Assembly: GCA_009778375.1 (NCBI GenBank) | Contig: WRJW01000180.1 | Span: 1-9,304 of the forward strand | Direction: 5' to 3' | DNA length: 9,304 nucleotides | From: Bacteroidota bacterium | GTDB lineage: Bacteria; Bacteroidota; Bacteroidia; Bacteroidales; UBA932 | Part shown: piece by piece, positions 1 through 6,822 of the stretch | How positions within the stretch are numbered: the first letter of the stretch is position 1 | How the letters are laid out: each line of letters opens with the position of its first letter | The notes under the pieces: model-generated | Database searches by the model: none | What the model was told of the DNA's origin: nothing | Seen by the model: the letters and a program-made list of their open reading frames with translations, nothing else | Made by a program: the position numbers and the translations under genes

Positions 1-1158
1 GGTATCTCTCCTGCGCTTTCCTACTTTCATAAAAATGTCTTTAGAGGAGGAGAATGGCTGACGCTGAGTTTTTTGGGAAATTTTCAATTTAAAATCAATA
101 ATCCTATAGCATCCACCGAATTAGGAACTTCTGCAAGCCTGTCTTTTCCCACTTTTTTGTTTCCCGTTCCCCAAAGCTGGTTCAATAACTATACGCCCCA
201 AACGGATGCAGGGGCGAGTTACAGTTTTCAACAGCGTCCCGAATTTACCCGAAACTTACTCTCGTTTAACTTTGGATATACATGGCGGGGCGGCGAGCGT
301 TTCTATTATCGGTTCAATCCGGCTCAATTAAACATTGTGCGGCTCTATCAAATCGATTCGTCCTTTTACAAAAGCCTCCATGACCCCTTTTTAATCAACA
401 GTTACCAAAATCACTTTGACCTGGGGTCTTCCTTTACCTTTTATTATACTACCGACAATTCGCCCTCTCCAACCGGAAGCTATTTCTACAGCCGTTGGAT
501 TACCGATTTGTCAGGCAATACTTTAAGCCTATTTAACAAGCGTATGGCTAAAGATACTTCGGGTTCACGTTTGGTGTGGGGCACAGCCTATTCTCAATAC
601 TGGAAAACCGAAGTCAATGCCGTATATACCTGGAAGCCGCAACCAGCGCACAGCGTTGCTATGAGGCTGTATGGCGGAATCGGAATTGCTTACGGAAATA
701 CCAACGCCCTTCCCTTTGAAAAACTTTTTTATGCCGGTGGTGCCAACAGCCTCCGCGCTTGGCAGGCTCGTGCCGTAGGTCCGGGTTATATGCCTTTGGA
801 TTCTACTTTTTCGATTCCAAACCAAACCGGAGACGTAAAATTGGAAGCGAACGTTGAGTATCGACCCAAACTTTTTTGGAAGTTGGAAGGGGCCCTCTTT
901 GTGGATGCCGGAAATGTTTGGACCTTACGACAAGATTTAGGAAGGGAAGCGGGCGCTTTTCGTTTTAAAGACTTTTACCAAAGCATCGCCGTTGCCGGTG
1001 GATTTGGCCTGCGCCTTAACCTTGACTTTGTGCTGTTGCGTTTAGATATGGGATTGGTTTGGCGTGATCCGCAACATCGGGATTGGATGCCTGTGTCTCA
1101 CTGGTTTAAATCCAATAATTACGCCATCCAGTTTGGGGTAGGTTATCCCTTCTTCTAA
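1..1158 (+). CDS. BamA/TamA-family outer membrane beta-barrel protein, C-terminal part (5' end outside the window)
   Basis: The reading frame is open from base 1, so the TTG at 73 is internal and 385 residues of a longer protein are visible. The fragment consists of alternating aromatic/polar beta-strands typical of the bacterial surface antigen (Omp85) barrel. It starts with a segment containing the NVFRGGEWL stretch, typical of Bacteroidota members. Around residues 246-262 it carries GGANSLRAW followed by ARAVGPG, which corresponds to the conserved loop-6 (VRG-type) motif. The chain ends in GVGYPFF, with a terminal Phe as expected of a barrel C-terminal signal. Family members insert or assemble proteins in the outer membrane. 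The N-terminal part, where POTRA domains would lie, is not visible, so BamA and TamA-like roles cannot be separated. The gene converges on the NagB/PIG-L fusion gene with a 31-bp gap. Confidence 0.88.
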   Translation, partial: GISPALSYFHKNVFRGGEWLTLSFLGNFQFKINNPIASTELGTSASLSFPTFLFPVPQSWFNNYTPQTDAGASYSFQQRPEFTRNLLSFNFGYTWRGGERFYYRFNPAQLNIVRLYQIDSSFYKSLHDPFLINSYQNHFDLGSSFTFYYTTDNSPSPTGSYFYSRWITDLSGNTLSLFNKRMAKDTSGSRLVWGTAYSQYWKTEVNAVYTWKPQPAHSVAMRLYGGIGIAYGNTNALPFEKLFYAGGANSLRAWQARAVGPGYMPLDSTFSIPNQTGDVKLEANVEYRPKLFWKLEGALFVDAGNVWTLRQDLGREAGAFRFKDFYQSIAVAGGFGLRLNLDFVLLRLDMGLVWRDPQHRDWMPVSHWFKSNNYAIQFGVGYPFF

Positions 1159-1189
1159 TCACTTTGACGGTAAGAATCTTTTTCTTCAT

Positions 1190-3091
1190 CTACCCCTCGA
1201 ACTTATACCGTACAAAAAGCTCAATAGCCTGATATTCGGCCATACCCAATTGATCATAGAGGTCGGCGGTATTGTGGTTTCGCTCTTCGGCCCGTTTCCA
1301 AAATTCCCTGCTGTCTGAACCGGGGAAAAGGGGCCGATCTTTTTGAGACTGGTGTTTAAAAATAGCTTCCCTCTTGATTTCCACCTCTTCCGGACTCAGG
1401 GGTACGGCCATATCTGCTTCCGATACATCCCATTCCTGCCACGCGCCCCGGTAGAGCCATATCCGGCAATCTTTCATCCACGACTCATGACGAAGTTCCT
1501 GCAAGGCTTCCAAAATAGAGAGAAAACATATCCGATGAGTGCCATGCGGGTCGCTCAAGTCGCCGGCGGCAAAAATTTGATGGGGTTGTACCGTGTGGAG
1601 CAATTCTTTTACAATGCGGATATCTTGAGCCTCTAACGGTTTCTTTTTAACGCCTCCTGTCTCATAAAAAGGCAATTCCAAAAAATGTACCCTGTCTTCG
1701 GGAATCTTGAGGTAGCGACAGGCCGATTTGGCTTCGCCTCGGCGAATGGCGGTCTTTACCTGTTGGATCGAATAGGGGTCGGCCTCTCCGGGTTTTTTGT
1801 TGGCCAAATCTTTAACTGCTTGATTGTATATTTCTTCAGCCACTTCCGAAGAAAATGAATAGATATGGCTGCTGTCCCTTAAAAAATCGAGGAAACGAAC
1901 AGCATCGTGGTCAAATACGGCAATATTACCCGATACCTGATAGGCTACATGAACCTCGTGTCCCTGCTCCGAAAGGCGAGCTAAAGTTCCCCCCATCGAA
2001 ATAACGTCGTCGTCCGGGTGGGGGCTAAAAATCACTGCCCTTTTGGGAAAAGGAAAGGCACGTTCCGGTCGCGTGTTGTCGTCTGCATTTGGTTTACCAC
2101 CGGGCCACCCCGTGATGGTATGCTGTAAATCGTTAAATACTTTGATGTTAATCTTGCTTGCAGGGCCTTTTTCGGTAACCAAATCACTCATCCCGTTGTC
2201 GTTATAATCCCGAGATGTTATTTTTAAAATTGGTTTTTTTAACTTTTTACAGAGCCAAAAGACCGCTCTGCGGGTAAGGTTATCATCCCAAATGCAGGGG
2301 CCCGTCAGCCAGGGAGTCTTTACCCTTGTCAGTTCGGCGGCAGCAGCCCAGTCTACCATCAATTGTACGGCGGTATGTTTTTGGAGGTATGAGGAGGGAT
2401 GCGACTCATCGACCTGACCTTCGACTATTTTCTGAATTCCCGATGCTTTTCCCTCTCCCCAGGCTAAGTAAAATATTTCTTTGGCTGAAAAGAGGGTATC
2501 TATCCCCATAGTAATAGCATAGTGGGGCACATATTCGACTCCGAAAAATTCGCTGGCGGCAGAAACGCGAGAGGTGTAATTTAAAGTGATTAATCGGGTT
2601 TGGGAATTGTAAGGAGATCCGGGTTCGTTAAAGCCCATATTACCGGTGAGCAAAATATCTATCCCTCCAAAATCGGCAATTCGTTGTTCATATTCCATAC
2701 AAAACCTGTATATCTGATCTTTAGAAAGGCTGCCGTCCGGATAATAAACAGATTCGGGGGGGATGTCTACCTGATCAAAGAGATATTCGCGCATAAAACG
2801 GAAATGACTTTGTAAATCGTGAGGAGCAATAGGATAATACTCGTCTACTACAAATGCCTTTACGTTTTTAAAACTAAGTTTTTGCTCTTTATGGAGTTTG
2901 ACCAAAGCTTCATACACCTGAATCAGAGCTGACGATGCGCTAAAGGCAATTACCGTGGGAGCGCCCTCCTGATCTTGACGGGTTATACGTTGGCGCAAAT
3001 CTTCGGCAACCAAAGAGGAGGCATAAAATGAATCGTCAAAAATATGGATGGGCAGTTTCTCGTAGCGTTTGCTAAATTCGTTCTGATTCAT
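1190..3091 (-). CDS. nagB: NagB-like (glucosamine-6-phosphate deaminase family) / PIG-L (LmbE) deacetylase fusion protein
   Basis: The 633-residue protein has two domains. Residues about 15-265 match the NagB/RpiA-fold glucosamine-6-phosphate isomerase family: VDEYYP at 82-87, FNEPGS at 154-159, AITMGIDTL at 192-200 and the WGEGKA segment at 211-216. Residues about 350-580 are a PIG-L/LmbE N-acetylglucosamine deacetylase domain with the zinc motif HPDD at 358-361 and DPHGTH at 514-519 supplying the second histidine ligand. A linker rich in conserved residues (about 317-345, including ITGWPGGKPNADD) joins them. This fusion is known in Bacteroidota and is usually annotated as glucosamine-6-phosphate deaminase. 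Unusually, the NagB half lacks the TGxTP phosphate loop (SASSAL instead, 51-56), and the residues matching E. coli D141 and H143 are T149 and N151, although E148 is kept as E156. Deaminase activity is therefore doubtful. The start ATG overlaps the kdsA stop. Confidence 0.85.
   Translation of the reverse strand: MNQNEFSKRYEKLPIHIFDDSFYASSLVAEDLRQRITRQDQEGAPTVIAFSASSALIQVYEALVKLHKEQKLSFKNVKAFVVDEYYPIAPHDLQSHFRFMREYLFDQVDIPPESVYYPDGSLSKDQIYRFCMEYEQRIADFGGIDILLTGNMGFNEPGSPYNSQTRLITLNYTSRVSAASEFFGVEYVPHYAITMGIDTLFSAKEIFYLAWGEGKASGIQKIVEGQVDESHPSSYLQKHTAVQLMVDWAAAAELTRVKTPWLTGPCIWDDNLTRRAVFWLCKKLKKPILKITSRDYNDNGMSDLVTEKGPASKINIKVFNDLQHTITGWPGGKPNADDNTRPERAFPFPKRAVIFSPHPDDDVISMGGTLARLSEQGHEVHVAYQVSGNIAVFDHDAVRFLDFLRDSSHIYSFSSEVAEEIYNQAVKDLANKKPGEADPYSIQQVKTAIRRGEAKSACRYLKIPEDRVHFLELPFYETGGVKKKPLEAQDIRIVKELLHTVQPHQIFAAGDLSDPHGTHRICFLSILEALQELRHESWMKDCRIWLYRGAWQEWDVSEADMAVPLSPEEVEIKREAIFKHQSQKDRPLFPGSDSREFWKRAEERNHNTADLYDQLGMAEYQAIELFVRYKFEG
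3088..3091 (-). other. Overlapping stop/start (ATGA) between kdsA and the NagB/PIG-L fusion gene
   Basis: On the minus strand the four bases ATGA contain the start codon of the fusion gene (3091-3089) and the TGA stop of kdsA (3090-3088). Such overlaps usually mean the two genes share one transcript and that translation of the second is coupled to the first. Confidence 0.9.
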
Positions 3092-3921
3092 GATGAAAAA
3101 TTTTGGATAACTTGATAAATGGGGATGGTTTGTTTGAATAAGTCGTCCAACAAATCCAATCGCAACATATTGGCTCCGTCGGACAGGGCAAGAGCTGGGT
3201 CCGGGTGTGTTTCCAAAAAGAGGCCATCAACGCCTACTGCCATGGCCGCTTTGGCTAATGTGGCGATCATTTGTGGTTGGCCTCCGGTTACCCCTGAAGC
3301 CTGATTGGGTTGTTGCAGGCTGTGGGTAACATCAAGCACCACCGGATAACCGGTGCGTTTCATGATCGGGATGGCTCTAAAGTCCACAATCAGATCGGCA
3401 TAACCAAACTGTGTTCCCCTGTCAGTCAGTATAATACGTTTATTTCCGCAACAACTTACTTTTTCGGCCGCAAAACGCATGGCGTCGGGAGCGAGAAACT
3501 GCCCTTTCTTAATATTGACTACCTTACCGGTGGCAGCAGCGGCTTCCAATAAATCGGTTTGTCGGCAAAGGAATGCGGGAATTTGGAGTACGTCTATCCC
3601 GTAGGAAGCGGCAATGGCGGCTTCATGAGGTTGATGAATGTCGGTCAAAGTGGGAATATCAAAACGTTCGCCTACTTTTTGAATGATTTCGAGGGCTTTT
3701 TCATCTCCCAAACCGGTAAAGGAATCGCCTCGTGAACGATTGGCTTTGCGGTAGGAAGCCTTATATATATAAGGTATCCGCCATTTATCGGACAACGCAC
3801 AAACCTCCTCGGCAACCTTCATGCAAAGCTGTTCACTTTCGACCACACAAGGTCCCGCAATAAGAAAGAAATTGCCGGATGCTGTATGTTTTAACTTTTG
3901 AATATCAGGATATTGAGCCAT
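3088..3921 (-). CDS. kdsA: 3-deoxy-8-phosphooctulonate synthase (Kdo-8-phosphate synthase), metal-dependent type
   Basis: This 277-residue TIM-barrel enzyme condenses phosphoenolpyruvate with arabinose 5-phosphate to form Kdo-8-phosphate, the precursor of the Kdo sugar of lipopolysaccharide, in the cytoplasm. The family hallmarks are clear: AGPC at 22-25, KASYRKANRS at 54-63, the IPAFLCRQTDLL segment from 114, NIKKGQFLAP at 136-145, TDRGTQFGY at 166-174 and DVTHSLQ at 197-203. All four metal ligands known from the Aquifex enzyme have counterparts (C25, H200, E237, D248). This places it in the metal-dependent class rather than the E. coli class, which has Asn at the cysteine position. Length is normal for the family. 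It follows rarA by 34 bp, probably has its own promoter in that gap, and its TGA stop overlaps the next gene's ATG by four bases. Confidence 0.96.
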   Translation of the reverse strand: MAQYPDIQKLKHTASGNFFLIAGPCVVESEQLCMKVAEEVCALSDKWRIPYIYKASYRKANRSRGDSFTGLGDEKALEIIQKVGERFDIPTLTDIHQPHEAAIAASYGIDVLQIPAFLCRQTDLLEAAAATGKVVNIKKGQFLAPDAMRFAAEKVSCCGNKRIILTDRGTQFGYADLIVDFRAIPIMKRTGYPVVLDVTHSLQQPNQASGVTGGQPQMIATLAKAAMAVGVDGLFLETHPDPALALSDGANMLRLDLLDDLFKQTIPIYQVIQNFSS

Positions 3922-3946
3922 TACCTTCGGTGTTATCTATAAGGCA

Positions 3947-3954
3947 CAAAAGTA
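3947..3954 (-). promoter_or_regulatory. Bacteroidota-type -7 element (TACTTTTG) upstream of kdsA
   Basis: The minus strand reads TACTTTTG, a perfect match to the TAnnTTTG -7 consensus of Bacteroidota sigma-ABfr promoters, in the 34-bp gap between rarA and kdsA. Transcription would start near 3943, leaving a leader of roughly 20 bases before the kdsA ATG. A TTTG upstream inside the rarA 3' end is about 25 bases away, slightly further than the usual -33 spacing, so the upstream box is weak. It would allow kdsA and the fusion gene to be expressed independently of rarA. Confidence 0.5.
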
Positions 3955-3955
3955 G

Positions 3956-5230
3956 TTAAAAATAGCCATACTTTTTCCACAAACGGGATAAATATTTGGC
4001 GACCTCACCTTCCCGTGGATTGTTGCCCGGAGTATACATTCTTGTTCCCTTAAGCCCATCCGGTAAAAATTCCAGATCTACAAAATTATCCTTATAGGAA
4101 TGGGCATATTTGTAGTTTTTGGCATAGCCCAAATCTTTCATCAATTGGGTGGGAGCGTTACGCAAGTGGAGGGGTACCGGCAAATCTCCCGTTTCCCTGA
4201 CTAAGGCCGCAGCTCCGTCAATAGCTTCGATAGCGCTATTGCTTTTTGGCGATGTCGCCAAATAAAGTGCGGCTTCTGCAAGGGGTAATCGACCCTCGGG
4301 CATACCTATCTTGTGCACAACGTCAAAACAGGCGTTGGCCATCAACAGGGCATTGGGATTGGCTAATCCTATATCTTCGGCCGCTAAGATCACCATTCGG
4401 CGGGCAATAAAAAGGGGATCTTCTCCTCCGGCCAGCATTCGCGCCAGCCAATAGATGGCTCCATTGGGGTCGGAACCGCGCAGACTCTTGATAAAAGCAG
4501 ATATAATATCGTAATGCTGTTCTCCGTTCTTGTCGTAAAAGGCCAGATTTTCCTGCAAACATTTTGTTACGGATTGATTGGAAACGTCTACTTTAGCGCC
4601 CGGGTCCGTTTGCGAGACCAAAAGTTCAATGATATTTAGCAATTTACGTGCGTCGCCCCCGGAAAATCGGAATAGGGCCTCGGTTTCCTGTATATCAAAA
4701 GTGAGGGCACTCAAATAGCTATCTTTAACTAATGCACGTTCTAAAAGTAGCTGTAAATCACTAATATTCAATGATTTTAAAATGTAGACATGACAGCGGG
4801 AGAGTAGGGGAGAGATCACCTCAAAAGAGGGATTTTCGGTAGTAGCACCAATGAGCACAAGGGTTCCGTCTTCTACAGCCCCCAGCAATGCATCCTGTTG
4901 TGACTTGCTAAAGCGGTGTATTTCATCTATAAACAATATGGGCGTAGAGGTAGTGAAGAGGCGATTATGTCGATTTTTTTCGATGATTTCCCTGACCTCT
5001 TTTACACCGGAACTAACGGCTGAAAGAGAAAAAAAAGGTCGTTCCAATGTATGGGCAATAATCTTTGCCAACGTTGTTTTACCTACGCCGGGAGGTCCCC
5101 ATAGAATGAAAGAAGATAGATTCTTACTTTCTATCATGTTCCGTAACACGGCGCCGGGGGCTACTAAATGTTCCTGACCGATATACTCATCTAAGGAGGC
5201 GGGACGGAGACGTTCGGCAAGAGGGGTCAT
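3956..5230 (-). CDS. rarA: Replication-associated recombination protein A (RarA/MgsA), AAA+ ATPase
   Basis: The 424-residue protein is a full-length member of the RarA/MgsA/WRNIP1 family, clamp-loader-related AAA+ ATPases that act as tetramers at stalled replication forks and on single-strand DNA ends. Visible motifs are the N-terminal family signature (PASLDEYIGQEHL, 10-22), Walker A GPPGVGKT (45-52), Walker B LFIDEIH (99-105), sensor 1 GATTENPSF (128-136), the arginine finger in LLSRC (R145), and sensor 2 GGDARKLLN (191-199). The C-terminal tetramerisation domain follows, with SLRGSDPNGAIYWLARML at 249-266 and the HLRNAP...NYKYAH block at 355-377. The ATG at 5230 gives the usual N-terminus. 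It is the first gene of the leftward cluster and is divergent from rlmD. I see no perfect TAnnTTTG box for it in the 91-bp upstream region. Confidence 0.97.
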   Translation of the reverse strand: MTPLAERLRPASLDEYIGQEHLVAPGAVLRNMIESKNLSSFILWGPPGVGKTTLAKIIAHTLERPFFSLSAVSSGVKEVREIIEKNRHNRLFTTSTPILFIDEIHRFSKSQQDALLGAVEDGTLVLIGATTENPSFEVISPLLSRCHVYILKSLNISDLQLLLERALVKDSYLSALTFDIQETEALFRFSGGDARKLLNIIELLVSQTDPGAKVDVSNQSVTKCLQENLAFYDKNGEQHYDIISAFIKSLRGSDPNGAIYWLARMLAGGEDPLFIARRMVILAAEDIGLANPNALLMANACFDVVHKIGMPEGRLPLAEAALYLATSPKSNSAIEAIDGAAALVRETGDLPVPLHLRNAPTQLMKDLGYAKNYKYAHSYKDNFVDLEFLPDGLKGTRMYTPGNNPREGEVAKYLSRLWKKYGYF

Positions 5231-5321
5231 AATAATTATTTAACATAATATAAATTGTGTAACTTTTTGAATAGCTCAATTACGTTGCTAAGATACAATC
5301 TTTTTGAATTACCTTTGTAAA
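5231..5321. promoter_or_regulatory. AT-rich divergent intergenic region between rarA and rlmD
   Basis: This 91-bp region separates the two outward-reading genes and must hold promoters for both. The rlmD side has a good TAnnTTTG box; no perfect match is visible on the rarA side. A 10-bp direct repeat, CTTTTTGAAT, occurs at 5263-5272 and 5300-5309, 37 bp apart start to start. No open frame of note and no strong hairpin are seen. Confidence 0.6.
5285..5317 (+). promoter_or_regulatory. Promoter of rlmD (TTG ... TACCTTTG)
   Basis: TACCTTTG at 5310-5317 matches the Bacteroidota -7 consensus TAnnTTTG, and a TTG at 5285-5287 lies 22 bases upstream, close to the expected -33 spacing. The predicted transcription start is about 5320-5324, which coincides with the ATG at 5322. 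This also argues against the TTG start at 5304. Confidence 0.65.
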
Positions 5322-6713
5322 ATGATTTTGGAAAACATTTTGATTAGCGGAATAGCTGCCGAAGGCAAGGCGCTGGCTATGGTAAACGGTAAGGTATTAT
5401 TTGTACCCCAAGCCATACCCGGAGATGTTGTAGATATAGAGATTACACATAAGAAAAAAGGATATATGGAAGGTCGGCTATTGCATCTGCGTCAGCCTTC
5501 TACCGATCGGATCGCTCCATTTTGCCCCCATTTTGGCAATTGCGGAGGTTGTAAATGGCAGTCTTTACCCTATCATTTACAACTCAAATACAAACAACAA
5601 CAAGTATATGACCAGCTTACCAGAATAGGTAAATTAGAAATTCCAGCCATATCGCCGATTATCGGCGCTCAAAAAACGAGGGAATACCGTAATAAATTGG
5701 AATTTACATTTTCTAACCGTAGCTGGATCAGCCGTGAAACCTTTGAGTCGCCTGCAGGCTTTGCATTGACCCAACAATGCGCCCTTGGTTTTCATATAAG
5801 CGGTTTTTTCGATAAAGTTTTGGACCTTAACCATTGTTATCTTCAACCCGAACCCTCCAACGCCATTCGATTATCCATAAAATCTTTTGCTCAAGAGCAT
5901 GATTACTCATTTTTTGATCTGAAAACACAAACAGGTTTTTTGCGAACCCTTATGATCCGTACAGCTACTACCGGTCAGGTGATGGTGGTGCTTGCTTTCA
6001 GCTATGAAGATATAGAGAAGCGAACAGCCTTATTGGACTACCTTATGGAGCAATTTCCCTCTATCACCTCCCTAATGTACGTAATCAATGAAAAACGAAA
6101 CGACTCTTTTGAGGGATTGGAGGTACTCCCCTACCGCGGCACCGCTTTTATTATGGAGCAAATGGAGTCGTTTCGGTTTAAAATTGGCCCCAAGTCATTT
6201 TACCAGACCAATTCGGATCAAGCGTACCAATTATATAGGGTGGTTCGGGATTTTGCAGGGGGAAGAGGATGCGAAAGGATCTACGATTTGTACACGGGAA
6301 CCGGTACCATTGCCCTCTTTTTGTCGCCTTATGCCAAAGAAGTAATCGGCATTGAATATGTAGCAGAAGCCATAGCTGATGCTCGTGAAAATGCCGACAT
6401 CAACAAGATCGCCAACAGTCGTTTTTATGCGGGCGACCTGCGCAAAGTACTCAATGCCGATTTTATCCTCCGAAACGGTAAGCCGGACCTCATCGTGGTG
6501 GATCCGCCCAGGGCCGGCATGCATCCCGATGTGGTGCACACAATCCTCGAAGCTGCTCCTTTAAAAATTATTTACGTAAGTTGTAATCCGGCAACACAGG
6601 CACGGGATCTGCAGGTACTCTCCACACGCTACTCCGTGCAGGCCGTGCAACCCGTGGATATGTTTCCTCATACACATCATGTTGAGAATGTATTACTTTT
6701 GCAGAAAAAATAA
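5322..6713 (+). CDS. rlmD: 23S rRNA (uracil-C5)-methyltransferase, RlmD/RumA family
   Basis: This 463-residue enzyme is an S-adenosylmethionine-dependent methyltransferase that makes 5-methyluridine in 23S rRNA (U1939 for E. coli RlmD). An N-terminal TRAM-like RNA-binding domain (about 1-58) is followed by an iron-sulfur binding motif, CPHFGNCGGC (C68, C74, C77), with C172 as the likely fourth [4Fe-4S] ligand. The methyltransferase domain shows motif I YDLYTGTGTIALF (321-333), DPPRAGM (394-400), the catalytic cysteine C421 in SCNPAT and the probable base E455 in HHVEN. An in-frame TTG at 5304 could extend the frame by six codons, but it lies upstream of and inside the promoter element. The ATG at 5322 gives the normal N-terminus and is preferred. 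The exact target uridine cannot be read from sequence; U747 or dual specificity as in RlmCD is possible. Confidence 0.93.
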   Translation: MILENILISGIAAEGKALAMVNGKVLFVPQAIPGDVVDIEITHKKKGYMEGRLLHLRQPSTDRIAPFCPHFGNCGGCKWQSLPYHLQLKYKQQQVYDQLTRIGKLEIPAISPIIGAQKTREYRNKLEFTFSNRSWISRETFESPAGFALTQQCALGFHISGFFDKVLDLNHCYLQPEPSNAIRLSIKSFAQEHDYSFFDLKTQTGFLRTLMIRTATTGQVMVVLAFSYEDIEKRTALLDYLMEQFPSITSLMYVINEKRNDSFEGLEVLPYRGTAFIMEQMESFRFKIGPKSFYQTNSDQAYQLYRVVRDFAGGRGCERIYDLYTGTGTIALFLSPYAKEVIGIEYVAEAIADARENADINKIANSRFYAGDLRKVLNADFILRNGKPDLIVVDPPRAGMHPDVVHTILEAAPLKIIYVSCNPATQARDLQVLSTRYSVQAVQPVDMFPHTHHVENVLLLQKK

Positions 6714-6717
6714 AAGA

Positions 6718-6743
6718 AGGCTGCCTAATCCCTTAGACAGCCT
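6718..6743 (+). terminator. Stem-loop just after rlmD, possible terminator
   Basis: AGGCTG (6718-6723) pairs with CAGCCT (6738-6743). After one C-A mismatch the stem continues with CTAA/TTAG around a TCCC loop. It begins five bases after the rlmD stop. No T-tract follows on the plus strand, so intrinsic termination of rlmD is uncertain. An A-rich stretch precedes it, so on the minus strand the hairpin would be followed by a T-rich tract. Confidence 0.5.
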
Positions 6744-6768
6744 CCACACGCATTACTTAAATAAACCT

Positions 6769-6786
6769 TCTTAATAATTATTAAGA
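6769..6786. repeat. 18-bp perfect palindrome upstream of mnmE
   Basis: TCTTAATAATTATTAAGA equals its own reverse complement. It lies 36 bp before the mnmE start codon and is followed by a short T run. It could be an operator for a dimeric regulator, a weak bidirectional terminator, or a chance product of AT-rich sequence. GATTTTTG, one mismatch from TAnnTTTG, overlaps its right end at 6785-6792. Confidence 0.6.
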
Positions 6787-6822
6787 TTTTTGCCTTAGAC
6801 TATAATAATAAGAATAAGTTTA

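Noticed and set aside
73..75. TTG as the start of the outer membrane barrel gene
   Set aside because: The frame is open to base 1 and the upstream 24 codons read as conserved barrel sequence, so the gene begins outside the window.
1172..1186. AAGAA/TTCTT inverted repeat as a terminator between the convergent genes
   Set aside because: Only five base pairs, nearly all A-T; too weak to support.
4323..5177. Open frames in other phases and antisense within rarA
   Set aside because: They lie wholly inside a confidently identified gene and have low-complexity, basic or cysteine-rich translations with no family resemblance.
5304..5321. TTG start extending rlmD by six codons
   Set aside because: The TTG overlaps the promoter region and the ATG at 5322 gives the normal family N-terminus.
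6694..6701. TACTTTTG inside the 3' end of rlmD as a promoter for mnmE
   Set aside because: It is a perfect TAnnTTTG, but it falls in conserved coding sequence (Val-Leu-Leu-Leu-Gln) with no -33 element at the right distance; chance match is more likely.
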